Shown here piece by piece: positions 16,560 to 25,242 of a stretch of DNA of 64,000 nucleotides; the stretch's first letter is position 1, and every line of letters begins with the position of its first letter. The notes below the pieces were generated by a model. The model was not told the DNA's origin. It did no database searches and saw only the letters and a program-made list of their open reading frames with translations. The translations under genes and the position numbers were made by a program. This stretch comes from Duganella callida. GTDB taxonomy: Bacteria > Pseudomonadota > Gammaproteobacteria > Burkholderiales > Burkholderiaceae_D. The DNA is taken from NCBI RefSeq assembly GCF_004614165.1, contig NZ_SPVG01000042.1, positions 1-64,000 on the forward strand, read 5' to 3'.

Positions 16560-16593
16560 CGCCGCCCCGCCCCATTCACAACTGGAGAAGCAA

Positions 16594-17865
16594 ATGGAAA
16601 CCATCGTCATTGTCGGCGGCGGTGCGGGCGGGCTCGAGCTCGCCACCCGCCTGGGCGACACGCTGGGCGCCAGCGGGCGCGCGCGCGTGCTGCTGGTGGA
16701 CCGCTGGCCCGGCCACTTCTGGAAGCCCCTGCTGCACACGGTCGCTTCGGGCAAATGCGACCCGCAGAGCACCGCGCTGTCGTTCCGCGCCCAGGCGCTC
16801 GAACACGATTTCGATTTCGTGCAGGGAGAGCTGCTGTGCGTGGACCGCGCCCACCAGACCATCACGCTGGCGCCGCGCACCGGCGGGGATGGCGCCTGCC
16901 AGGTGATCGCCTACGACAAGCTGGTACTGGCGCTGGGCGCCGTCACCAATTTCTACGGCGTGCCCGGCGCCGCCGAGCATGCGCTGACGTTGGACAGCGT
17001 GGCCGATGCCGAGACCTTCCGCCAGCGCTTCTTCGACACCTGCATCCGCGCCGGCGAGCGCAAGACGCCAGTGCGCGTGGTGATCGTGGGCGGCGGCGCC
17101 ACCGGCGTCGAACTGGCGGCGGAACTGAGCAACACCGCACGCGCCCTGGCCGCCTACCGCGTGCATGCGCTGGACCCGGAACAGGATATCCGCATCAGCA
17201 TCATCGAGCGCGGCGAGCACCTGCTGCCGCAACTGGACACGCTGCAGGCGCAGCGCGCCGCCAACCACTTGCGCGCGCTGGGCATCGATGTGCTGACCGC
17301 CACCAGCGTCGCCACGGTGACGGCGGAGGCGGTCACCGATACCACCGGCGGCGTACATCCCGCCGATCTCACGCTGTGGGCGGCCGGCGTGGAGGCACCC
17401 GCCCTGTGCGCGACGCTGAAACTGACGGTCGACCGGCTGCACAGAATCGTGGTCGACGGCAGCCTGCGTTCCACCAACGACGGCCGCATCTACGCGCTCG
17501 GCGACTGCGCCAGCTACACTTGTCCGCTCATGGGGCCGACGCCGCCACGCGCGCAGGTGGCGCATCAGCAGGCCATGTTCCTGGCCGATCTGTTGTCGCG
17601 CCGCGACGGTAACGGCCGGCCGCAATTCCGCTACCGGGATTACGGCTCGCTGGTTTCGCTCGGTCAGCAGGCGGCGGTCGGCGTGCTGGCCAGCGCCCTG
17701 ACCGGCAGACGTTACCGGGTCGGCGGCGCGACGGCACGCGTCCTCTACCAGCTACTGTATCAAAAGCATCTGCTGCAGCTGCATGGCGCGCTCCGCGTGG
17801 CGGCGCAATCGCTGGCCGACTGGCTGCGTGCGCGCATCCTGCCGCCCGTGCGGTTGCACCGCTAA
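16594..17865 (+). CDS. Type II NADH:quinone oxidoreductase (NDH-2)
   Basis: A 423-residue flavoprotein. FAD- and NADH-binding Rossmann motifs are at the N-terminus (VIVGGGAGGLE) and near residue 165 (VVIVGGGATGVELAAEL). A third FAD contact is IYALGDCA, and the quinone-site helix carries PPRAQVAHQQA. The C-terminal amphipathic region (LLYQKHLLQLHGALRVA) would attach it to the membrane surface. NDH-2 enzymes oxidise NADH without pumping protons. It has GGAGAAGC upstream of the ATG and probably shares a transcript with the HAD-like gene. Confidence 0.92.
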   Translation: METIVIVGGGAGGLELATRLGDTLGASGRARVLLVDRWPGHFWKPLLHTVASGKCDPQSTALSFRAQALEHDFDFVQGELLCVDRAHQTITLAPRTGGDGACQVIAYDKLVLALGAVTNFYGVPGAAEHALTLDSVADAETFRQRFFDTCIRAGERKTPVRVVIVGGGATGVELAAELSNTARALAAYRVHALDPEQDIRISIIERGEHLLPQLDTLQAQRAANHLRALGIDVLTATSVATVTAEAVTDTTGGVHPADLTLWAAGVEAPALCATLKLTVDRLHRIVVDGSLRSTNDGRIYALGDCASYTCPLMGPTPPRAQVAHQQAMFLADLLSRRDGNGRPQFRYRDYGSLVSLGQQAAVGVLASALTGRRYRVGGATARVLYQLLYQKHLLQLHGALRVAAQSLADWLRARILPPVRLHR

Positions 17866-17872
17866 ACCGGCC

Positions 17873-17878
17873 TATAAT
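17873..17878 (+). promoter_or_regulatory. TATAAT -10 element placed for a leaderless mRNA
   Basis: A consensus TATAAT ends six bases before the ATG at 17885, so transcription should begin at or next to the A of the start codon. No Shine-Dalgarno is present between them (GGTCGG). The -35 is weak (TTGCAC 17854-17859 is too close). Confidence 0.45.
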
Positions 17879-17884
17879 GGTCGG

Positions 17885-19417
17885 ATGAATACCATCACCT
17901 CACTGAACCGCACCGCGGCCAACGCGCCCACCCCGGCGCCAGCCGCGAACAGCCCCGCGACCGGCGCCACCGGTACAGCGGGCAGCTCCGCTGCGTCACT
18001 GGTCGCTCTGAGCGGTGACGCACCAACCGCCGCCAGCAAGGGCATGCTGTGGGAGAACCGCTTCCACAGCAGCTCCAGTTATCTGATGGCGAACAACTTC
18101 CAAAGCTATAGCGGGTCGGCCCGGCTGAAGGGTCTGGGCGGCGAGCTGCTGAAGCAGGTGGCGTATGACGGCGCCGATTTCTCGCAATCGGTGCAGGCGG
18201 CGCCGGATGGCGTAAAGGCCGACACTTACGACATGCTGGTCTCGCCGACGGCGGTGGCCCAGCACGGCCTGGGCGACAACAAGGTCGCTCTGACCATCAC
18301 CACCCGCAGCGGCGTCAAGGTCGAGCTGACGGTGGAAGCCGGCGATACCGGCATCGCCGTTCAGGCGAAAAGCGACGGTAAGCTGAATGAGGCCGAGCGC
18401 AAGGCGCTGGGCAAGTTGTCGGACGCCTTCCAGCAGGCCATCGACGGCATGAGCGAAGATCCGCCGCGCATCGATCTGGCGGGGTTGACGCAGTTCGACA
18501 GCTTCGTCCTGTCGTCAGTGGATCTGAAGGGCCAGGTCAAGGTCGATGGAAGCCAGATGCAGAATCTCGAATTCCATGCCGACGCCGCGAAACGCAGCGT
18601 GAGCTTCGCCGGCCCGGCCGGTTCAGCGAAGATCGCCGTGGACCTGAGCCAGCCGGCGGCATGGGGCAGCAAGGAGCAGCAAGCCAAGGCCCTGCACAAC
18701 TATCTGGATCAGGTCGATCAGGCCAACACGCGCGGCCAGGGCAAGGGCGTGCTGCAGAATATGTTCAAAGACGCCTTCACCGACATGAACAGCGATTACG
18801 GCACGCAGCCGGTCGCGCGCGGCGTCACGCTGACCGATCAGGACCGCGCTTTCACCACCGGGCTGGCCGACTTCAGCGCCTCGATGTCGCAGACCGAGGT
18901 GGCGTCCAATCCGGCGCGCATCACCGAGAAGGACACCTTTTCCTACGAGCTGTCGCAGAAGACCACCATCTCCGGCAAATCGCAGCTGGACCGCGGCATC
19001 TCGCAGCAGCAACAGTCGCACCTGAAGGCGCAATATCACGCGCCGGTGTCGGCCAACGCCACGCTGGCACTGGACCTGAACCCGCAGTCGCAGAACTACA
19101 AATACATCACGATCGACGACAGCGCCAGCAGCAGCACCAGCATCGCCTACGACAAGGGTGTGCTGGCGAAAGCCCGGCTGGATATGGATGCCCATCAATC
19201 CATGCGCGTGCTGACCTATAGCCTGGGCAAGCTGAAAGACGATGCCGCCACACCGTATGGCAAGACCATGTCGCAGGACCTGATACCGATACTGGAACCC
19301 GAGCGGCTCGGCCAGCCGGCGCTGACCGAATCGCAGCGCGCGCAGACGCTGGCGTCCATCAACGACAAGATTTTCCTGCGCTCCAACCCCGACGCACTGC
19401 CGAATGAACGCACCTGA
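17885..19417 (+). CDS. Large unknown protein, Ser/Gln/Asp-rich
   Basis: A 510-residue protein with no signal peptide, membrane segment or family I recognise. The first 45 residues are a low-complexity Thr/Ala/Pro stretch, probably disordered. The rest is polar, with no Cys, alternating beta-like (VALTITTRSGVKVELTVEAG) and helical segments, and Gln-rich around residues 370-390. It is likely transcribed without a leader (TATAAT at 17873). The last 14 bases overlap the DinB gene. Composition is in line with its neighbours, giving no sign of recent transfer. Confidence 0.7.
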   Translation: MNTITSLNRTAANAPTPAPAANSPATGATGTAGSSAASLVALSGDAPTAASKGMLWENRFHSSSSYLMANNFQSYSGSARLKGLGGELLKQVAYDGADFSQSVQAAPDGVKADTYDMLVSPTAVAQHGLGDNKVALTITTRSGVKVELTVEAGDTGIAVQAKSDGKLNEAERKALGKLSDAFQQAIDGMSEDPPRIDLAGLTQFDSFVLSSVDLKGQVKVDGSQMQNLEFHADAAKRSVSFAGPAGSAKIAVDLSQPAAWGSKEQQAKALHNYLDQVDQANTRGQGKGVLQNMFKDAFTDMNSDYGTQPVARGVTLTDQDRAFTTGLADFSASMSQTEVASNPARITEKDTFSYELSQKTTISGKSQLDRGISQQQQSHLKAQYHAPVSANATLALDLNPQSQNYKYITIDDSASSSTSIAYDKGVLAKARLDMDAHQSMRVLTYSLGKLKDDAATPYGKTMSQDLIPILEPERLGQPALTESQRAQTLASINDKIFLRSNPDALPNERT

Positions 19418-19937
19418 ACACTTCATCCTGCTGGCCCGCTACAACGCGGACATGAACGCCCGGCTGTACGACGCGGCGGCACAGCTGCCGCCCGGAGAAC
19501 TGACAGCCGACCGCAAGGCCTTTTTCGGCTCGCTGGCCGGCACCATGAACCACCTGCTGGCGGCCGACACCATCTGGCTGAAGCGCTTCAGCACCCATCC
19601 CGCGCGCTACCCCGCACTGCGGGCGGCAGAGGCGCTGCCGATGCCGGACAGCCTGAAACGTTCATACGGCGACAGCGTGGCCGAGCTGCGCGCTTGCCGC
19701 GAACAGCTGGACGGCATCATCAGCGCCTGGGCCGCGGAGATCCGCGGCGCCGACCTGGATCATCCATTCGAATACCGCAGCATGGCCGGCGCCAGCTACC
19801 GCAAGCGCTTCGGCGACGTGCTGCTGCACTTCTTTAACCATCAGACGCACCACCGCGGCCAGGCAAGTACCCTGCTGACCCAGGCCGGCGTGGACATCGG
19901 CGTCACCGACCTGCTGGTGTGGGTGCCCGATCTATGA
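19404..19937 (+). CDS. DinB-family protein
   Basis: A 177-residue four-helix-bundle protein. The three metal-binding His of the DinB/YfiT fold are visible: one in TMNHLLAAD (about residue 49) and two in NHQTHHRGQ (about 144-148). Family members include thiol-dependent S-transferases and damage-induced proteins, and the precise reaction is not predictable here. It overlaps both the upstream unknown gene (14 bases) and the D-lactate dehydrogenase gene (ATGA), so the three are a unit. Confidence 0.9.
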   Translation: MNAPEHFILLARYNADMNARLYDAAAQLPPGELTADRKAFFGSLAGTMNHLLAADTIWLKRFSTHPARYPALRAAEALPMPDSLKRSYGDSVAELRACREQLDGIISAWAAEIRGADLDHPFEYRSMAGASYRKRFGDVLLHFFNHQTHHRGQASTLLTQAGVDIGVTDLLVWVPDL

Positions 19938-20932
19938 AGCTCGCCGTCTACAGCGCCCAGCCTTACGACCGCCGCTTCCTCGAAGAAGCGCGCAGCGCCA
20001 TGTCCGGCGTCGAGACGGTCTACTTCTCCGACCGGCTGGAGCTGGACACGGTGCCGCTGGCGCAGGGCTGCGGCGCCGTCTGCGTGTTCGTCAACGACAA
20101 GCTGGATGCGCCGGTGCTGGAAGCGCTGCACGCGCTGGGCGTGCGCGCCGTGCTGCTGCGCTGCGCCGGCTTCAACAACCTCGATATCGCCGCCGGCATG
20201 CGGCTGGGGATGTTCATGGCGCGCGTGCCGGCCTACGCGCCGGAAGCGGTGGCCGAACACGCGCTGGCGCTGGTGATGACGCTGAACCGCCGCACCCACC
20301 GCGCCTACGCGCGCGTCCGCGAAGGCAACTTCGCGCTGGATGGCCTGCTGGGCATGACGCTGCACGGCAAAACCGTGGGCATCGTCGGCGCCGGCCAGAT
20401 CGGCGCGGCCGCCGCACGCATCTTCCACGGCATGGGCTGCAAGGTGCTGGTCAGCGACCCCGCACCCGCGTCGCAGCTGGATGGCCTGGTCGAACGCGTC
20501 AGCCTCGACGAGCTGCTGACCCGTTCCGACATCGTCTCCCTGCACTGCCCGTTGATGGACGCCACCCGCCACATGATCAACGCCGCCAGCCTGGCCACCA
20601 TGAAGCGCGGCGCCATGCTGGTCAACACCTCGCGCGGAGGGCTGATCGACACCGCCGCCGTGATCGACGCGCTCAAATGCGGCCAGCTCGGCGCCCTGGC
20701 GATCGACGTCTACGAACAAGAAAGCAATCTGTTTTTCCACGACCACTCCAGCGACATCATCGCTGACGATGTGTTCCAGCGCCTGATGACCTTCCCGAAC
20801 GTGTTGGTCACCGGCCACCAGGGCTTCTTCACCATCGAAGCGATGCGCGAAATCGCCACCGTCACTTTCGCCAATCTCGCCTGCTACCTGCAAGGCGCGC
20901 GCTGCCCCAATGCCCTGGGAGCCAGCGCCTGA
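19934..20932 (+). CDS. ldhA: D-lactate dehydrogenase (2-hydroxyacid dehydrogenase)
   Basis: A 332-residue cytosolic NAD-dependent enzyme interconverting pyruvate and D-lactate. The NAD motif is GIVGAGQIG near residue 149. The catalytic set is Arg in LVNTSRGGLID, Glu in DVYEQES, and His in VTGHQGFFT. The HQGFFT and YEQES contexts are typical of LdhA rather than glycerate or phosphoglycerate dehydrogenases. The start is fixed by the ATGA overlap with the DinB gene. Confidence 0.92.
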   Translation: MKLAVYSAQPYDRRFLEEARSAMSGVETVYFSDRLELDTVPLAQGCGAVCVFVNDKLDAPVLEALHALGVRAVLLRCAGFNNLDIAAGMRLGMFMARVPAYAPEAVAEHALALVMTLNRRTHRAYARVREGNFALDGLLGMTLHGKTVGIVGAGQIGAAAARIFHGMGCKVLVSDPAPASQLDGLVERVSLDELLTRSDIVSLHCPLMDATRHMINAASLATMKRGAMLVNTSRGGLIDTAAVIDALKCGQLGALAIDVYEQESNLFFHDHSSDIIADDVFQRLMTFPNVLVTGHQGFFTIEAMREIATVTFANLACYLQGARCPNALGASA

Positions 20933-21014
20933 CCCCTCCCCGCCGGCAGGCTTGTGCCGGCCGGACAGCCCCGATATACTGCATTGCAGCAACCCTGTAT
21001 TGACAAGGATAGCC

Positions 21015-22352
21015 ATGTCCCTCGCTTATCGCGCCAACGCCGATTTCGCCCAGTTGAATCACCCGATGCGCGTGCCGCTGTCGGCGGAGATTCATTCCCG
21101 TCCCTTCCTGCAGGTGCAGGCGCCCGAGAGCCTGACGCATTTCGCCCTCTATCTGCGGCAGGACCAGCCCTCGCGCCAGAACCACCGCGCCAGCCAGCAC
21201 AAGATCCTGGAACAGCTTTGCCTGCATTACGGCGTGGCCACGCCGCATCCGCAGGCGCGCTACTTCTTCCATGATTTCGGCCGCTTCCGCCTCAAGTGGG
21301 AATGCCACACCGAGTTCGCCACCTACACCTTCGTCGAGCGCGGCGAGCCTGGCGTCGACTGCCGCGCCTCGTTCGAGCGCATGCCGCTGCAGAACGTCCC
21401 GCAGGAATGGCTGGCGGGCCTGAACGGCAAGATCATCGTCGCCGCCCACGTCCTGCTGTGCAAAGGCTTGGTCGAGGACACCGCCTTCGCGCAGGACGTG
21501 CACCAGCTATTCCAGGGCAAGACGCTGGTCGGCAGCCAGGTCGCCAACGGCGCCGAAGTGTGGACCGACTTCCTGATCCAGCCCGATGGCTTCAGCCGCT
21601 TCGTGGTGCGCGACCTGCAGCTGAAGGAGCTGCAGGCCGGCCGCCTGGTCGGGCGCCTGTTGGAGATCGAGACCTACCGCATGATGGCCCTGCTCGGACT
21701 GCCGCAGGCGGAAGCCACGCAGCCGGAGCTGAGCGGCATCGAGAACGAGCTGGCCAATCTGACCGCCACCCTGGTGCGCGGCGACGGCGACGAGGACCAG
21801 CACCTACTGCACCGGATCACCAGCCTGGCGGCGCAGGTGGAAAAAATCTCGGTCACCAACAGCTACCGCTTCTCGGCCTCGCAGGCGTATTTCAGCCTGG
21901 TGCAATCGCGCATCGCCGAACTGCGCGAAGTGCGGGTGGAAGGCATGCAGACGCTGGCCGAATTCATGGGACGCCGGCTGGCGCCCGCCATGAACACCTG
22001 TACCTCGGTGGCGCAGCGGCAGGAATCGCTGTCCAAGCGTATCGCGCGCAGCAACGACCTGCTGCGCACGCGCGTCGGCATCGAGCAGGAGAAACAGAAC
22101 CGCCGCATCCTGCAATCGCTGGACGCGCGCGCGGCGCAGCAACTGCGGCTGCAGCAGGCGGTGGAGGGCCTGTCGGTGGCGGCGATTTCCTATTACACGC
22201 TGGGACTGGTGGGCTACGTCGGCAAAGCCATGAAGGCCGGCAGCCTGCCGGTGAATCCGGATCTGCTGACCGGCATCGCCGTACCGCTGGTGATCGCCGG
22301 CGTCTGGCTGGGCCTGCGCCGCCTGCACCACCAGCTGTCGGGCAAACACTAG
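21015..22352 (+). CDS. DUF3422 membrane protein
   Basis: A 445-residue protein with the DUF3422 signature near the N-terminus (ANADFAQLNHPMRVPLSAEIHSRPF). A long helical, coiled-coil-prone region (about 250-390) is followed by two C-terminal transmembrane segments (VAAISYYTLGLVGYV and LLTGIAVPLVIAGVWLGL). Function is unknown; the layout resembles CorA-like or other coiled-coil membrane proteins. AAGGAT precedes the ATG. Its end overlaps the convergent hydrolase gene by four bases. Confidence 0.9.
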   Translation: MSLAYRANADFAQLNHPMRVPLSAEIHSRPFLQVQAPESLTHFALYLRQDQPSRQNHRASQHKILEQLCLHYGVATPHPQARYFFHDFGRFRLKWECHTEFATYTFVERGEPGVDCRASFERMPLQNVPQEWLAGLNGKIIVAAHVLLCKGLVEDTAFAQDVHQLFQGKTLVGSQVANGAEVWTDFLIQPDGFSRFVVRDLQLKELQAGRLVGRLLEIETYRMMALLGLPQAEATQPELSGIENELANLTATLVRGDGDEDQHLLHRITSLAAQVEKISVTNSYRFSASQAYFSLVQSRIAELREVRVEGMQTLAEFMGRRLAPAMNTCTSVAQRQESLSKRIARSNDLLRTRVGIEQEKQNRRILQSLDARAAQQLRLQQAVEGLSVAAISYYTLGLVGYVGKAMKAGSLPVNPDLLTGIAVPLVIAGVWLGLRRLHHQLSGKH

Positions 22353-23191
22353 GCGGCAGGCGGATTGAAACGGCTCGCCAGGAAACTGGCGATGCGTTCC
22401 TGCGTGCTTTCCAGGTACGGAATGTTGAGGTGGTCGGAATCGGGCACGATTTCGTCCGCGTGCAGCAGCCCCAGTTTCTGCACCAGCTGGTCGGTGTGCG
22501 AATGCGGCACGATGTCGTCCACCGCCGCGCGCAGCACATACGCCGGCGCCTTGATCTGGTGGGCGTATTTCACCGATTCGAATTTATGCTGGAGGAAGTA
22601 GTCGACCGGCAGCGTCTTGAACTTGCGTTTGGCCAGCGCCAGGATCGAATCGTAAGGCGTGATCAGCACGATGGAATGCGCATCGCGCTCCATCGCCACC
22701 TGCACCGCCACGCCGGAGCCCAGGCTGCGGCCGACCACCGCCACCCGCTTGGGATCGACGTGGTGGCGCTCGGCCAGCCAGTCGAACAGCAGGCGGCCGT
22801 CTTCGACGAAATGTTCTTCGGCCGGATCGCCGTGCGAATCGCCGTAGCCGCGGTAGTTCACCGCCAGCACCGCCATGCCGGGGAACAGCTTGCCGGCGTC
22901 GCGCGCCACCCAGGATACTTCCTCGGAGCGGCCGCCAAAATACACCACGCCGGGATGCGGACCTTTCACCGGCGGCGTCATCAGCCAGCCGGACAGGCGT
23001 GTGCCGTCCTTGGCGCGCACGACGATCGGACGCGTGCGGTGACCGGTGCTGTACGGCTTGAGCACCTCGCGCTTGCTTCCCAAGGGGTTGAACAGCAGCC
23101 GCTTCTGGTTGGCCGCCACGGCGGCGGTCAGTCCCATCCACAGCACGCTGACGACACCCGCCAGGCCTGCGACTTTTTTGGAATTGTTCAT
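22349..23191 (-). CDS. Membrane-anchored alpha/beta hydrolase
   Basis: A 280-residue hydrolase of the serine aminopeptidase S33/BAAT type (like E. coli YfhR). The N-terminal hydrophobic segment (VAGLAGVVSVLWMGLTAAVA) anchors it. The triad can be read as Ser in VGRSLGSG, Asp in AAVDDIVP and His in DSDHLNIP. Substrate is unknown. It is divergent from the gene at 23350 and convergent with DUF3422. Confidence 0.88.
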   Translation of the reverse strand: MNNSKKVAGLAGVVSVLWMGLTAAVAANQKRLLFNPLGSKREVLKPYSTGHRTRPIVVRAKDGTRLSGWLMTPPVKGPHPGVVYFGGRSEEVSWVARDAGKLFPGMAVLAVNYRGYGDSHGDPAEEHFVEDGRLLFDWLAERHHVDPKRVAVVGRSLGSGVAVQVAMERDAHSIVLITPYDSILALAKRKFKTLPVDYFLQHKFESVKYAHQIKAPAYVLRAAVDDIVPHSHTDQLVQKLGLLHADEIVPDSDHLNIPYLESTQERIASFLASRFNPPAA

Positions 23192-23313
23192 GGCTTTACT
23201 TTACTCTTATCCTGCAATCCTGCTGTACGCCAGCATACAAATTTTGCGGCGGCGTGGTATAGACCATACATGGGGGTGATTGCCTCTTTCTCAAGTTGGA
23301 GGGCGCAAGCCGG

Positions 23314-23319
23314 TATAAT
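23314..23319 (+). promoter_or_regulatory. TATAAT -10 upstream of hydrolase operon
   Basis: A perfect TATAAT gives a start near 23326 and a leader of about 24 bases for the gene at 23350. The -35 region (TCAAGT at 17 bases) is weak. Confidence 0.4.
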
Positions 23320-23349
23320 CTGCGCTTCGCTTTTTATACCTGGCTGACA

Positions 23350-24123
23350 ATGAAACCTGCTGTCGTTCTGTTGCACAGTTCCATGAGCTCGAAGGCCCAG
23401 TGGGCGTCGCTGAAGACGCAATTGGGCGACGACTACCGCTGCATCGCCGTCGATCTGCAAGGCTACGGTGCATCGCCCTTCCCGGCCGATGCCGGCGCCG
23501 GCTATGTCCACACCCTGGCCCACGAAGTGGACGCGGTGGTGGCCGCCATCGCTTCCGAGCTGGAGCCGGGCGAAGCCTTTCACCTGGTCGGCCACTCGTT
23601 CGGCGGCGCCTGCGCGCTGCACCTGGCGCGCCGCATGCCGCAGCGTGTGCTGTCGCTGACGCTGTTCGAGCCGGTGGCCTTCCACCTGCTGCCGGCGCGG
23701 CATCCGGCGCACGCCGAGATCGTCGGCGTGGTGCGGCGCATCCTGGCCTGCGGGGCAGATACCGACGCCACCCGCATCTTCATCGATTACTGGAACCGCG
23801 GCGGCGCCTTCGATACAGCGCCGCCGTCCGCGCAGGACAAGATGGTCGCGCAGATCGCCAAGGTCAAGCTGGACTTCCAGGCGCTGCTGGGCGAGCCGGC
23901 GACGCTGGACGACCTGGCCATGCTGACCATGCCGGCGCTGGTGATGGCCGGCGAGCGCAGCCCCGCCTCCACCCGCCTGCTGGTGGAACAACTGGCCGCC
24001 GCGCTGCCCAATGCCACCGCGCTGCAGACGCGTGGCGGTCATATGGGACCGATCACCCACCCGGACGTCGTCAATCCCGCCATCGCCGGCTTCCTGGCCG
24101 GCGCCGAAATCACCACCGAATAA
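23350..24123 (+). CDS. Alpha/beta-fold hydrolase
   Basis: A 257-residue cytosolic hydrolase. The oxyanion strand is VVLLHSSMSSK, the nucleophile Ser is in LVGHSFGGA, and the late His is in RGGHMGPI. The acid residue normally after strand 6 is in MAGERSP, where Glu replaces the usual Asp. Small-molecule esterase or C-C hydrolase activity is possible but the substrate is not evident. It is followed eight bases later by an acetamidase/formamidase-type gene. Confidence 0.85.
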   Translation: MKPAVVLLHSSMSSKAQWASLKTQLGDDYRCIAVDLQGYGASPFPADAGAGYVHTLAHEVDAVVAAIASELEPGEAFHLVGHSFGGACALHLARRMPQRVLSLTLFEPVAFHLLPARHPAHAEIVGVVRRILACGADTDATRIFIDYWNRGGAFDTAPPSAQDKMVAQIAKVKLDFQALLGEPATLDDLAMLTMPALVMAGERSPASTRLLVEQLAAALPNATALQTRGGHMGPITHPDVVNPAIAGFLAGAEITTE

Positions 24124-24131
24124 GGAACGCC

Positions 24132-25160
24132 ATGCGCCTGCCTGTCCTGCTGCTTAGTGTGTTGACCCTGAATCTGCCTCTGATTTCCGCCGCGACAGCG
24201 GCAGACTACAATCTGCCGGCGCGGCCGGATACCGTCGCCTGGGGTTATTACTCCGGCCAGGCCAAGCCGGTGCTGACGGTCCACAGCGGCGACACCGTGC
24301 GCATGCAAACCTTGTCCACCTGCGGCACGCCGGAGCGCATGGTCGCGGCCGGCGTCAAAGCGGAAGACATCCCGCCCTACACGGCCGCCATCTACAACGA
24401 AGTCAAGGACAAGGGACCGGGCGGCCATATCCTCACCGGCCCGGTCGCCATCGCCGAAGCGGAGCCGGGCGACGTACTGGAAGTGCAGATCCTGAAGGTG
24501 GACCTGGACGCCAACTTCGCCTGCAACGCCTTCTCGCTCAACAAAGGCTTCCTGCCGATGGAGTACCCGTACAGCCGTTTCAAGATCGTGCCGCTGGACC
24601 GCGAGAAGATGATCGGCCGTTTCGCTCCCGGCATCGACATTCCCTTGAAGCCCTTCTTCGGCAGCATGGGCGTGGCGCCGGCCGGCGGCAAGATCGACAG
24701 CGCGCCGCCGTTTGCCCATGCCGGCAACATGGATAACAAGCACCTGGTGGCCGGCACCACGTTGTACATCCCGGTGGCGGCCAAGGGCGCGCTGTTCGAA
24801 GCCGGCGACGGCCACGCCGCGCAGGGCAACGGCGAAGTCGATATCACGGCGCTGGAGACCTACCTGAGCGGCAGCTTCCGCTTCGTGGTGCACAAGAACC
24901 GTCACCTGCTGTGGCCGCGCGCGGAGACGCCCACCCACATCATCACCATGGGCTTCAGTCCCGATCTGAAGACCGCCACCGAACACGCGCTGCGCGACAT
25001 GATCGATTATCTGGTCACCGAAAAACACCTGAGCCGCGACGACGCCTACATGCTCTCCAGCGTGGCGGTGGACATGGAGATCACCCAGCTGGTGGACGGC
25101 AACGTTGGCGTTCATGCCATGCTGCCCAAGCAGATCTTCAGCAGCAAAGCCACTCCCTGA
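24132..25160 (+). CDS. Exported acetamidase/formamidase-family protein
   Basis: A 342-residue protein with a signal peptide (LLLSVLTLNLPLISAATA), so it acts in the periplasm. The FmdA_AmdA fold is recognisable by HILTGPVAIAEAEPGDVLEV, GKIDSAPPFAHAGNMDNK and GDGHAAQGNGEV, the last resembling the metal-binding stretch of formamidases. Members release ammonia from short amides. AAGGAACGCC is upstream of the ATG. It is probably co-transcribed with the hydrolase before it and the iron permease after it. Confidence 0.9.
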   Translation: MRLPVLLLSVLTLNLPLISAATAADYNLPARPDTVAWGYYSGQAKPVLTVHSGDTVRMQTLSTCGTPERMVAAGVKAEDIPPYTAAIYNEVKDKGPGGHILTGPVAIAEAEPGDVLEVQILKVDLDANFACNAFSLNKGFLPMEYPYSRFKIVPLDREKMIGRFAPGIDIPLKPFFGSMGVAPAGGKIDSAPPFAHAGNMDNKHLVAGTTLYIPVAAKGALFEAGDGHAAQGNGEVDITALETYLSGSFRFVVHKNRHLLWPRAETPTHIITMGFSPDLKTATEHALRDMIDYLVTEKHLSRDDAYMLSSVAVDMEITQLVDGNVGVHAMLPKQIFSSKATP

Positions 25161-25242
25161 GGAGGGACTCTGCGACGCCGGGGCGATCGTGCTATTCTGC
25201 ACGGCTGACCTGGCGCGACGCCATAGACCCTACTCCCAGAAG

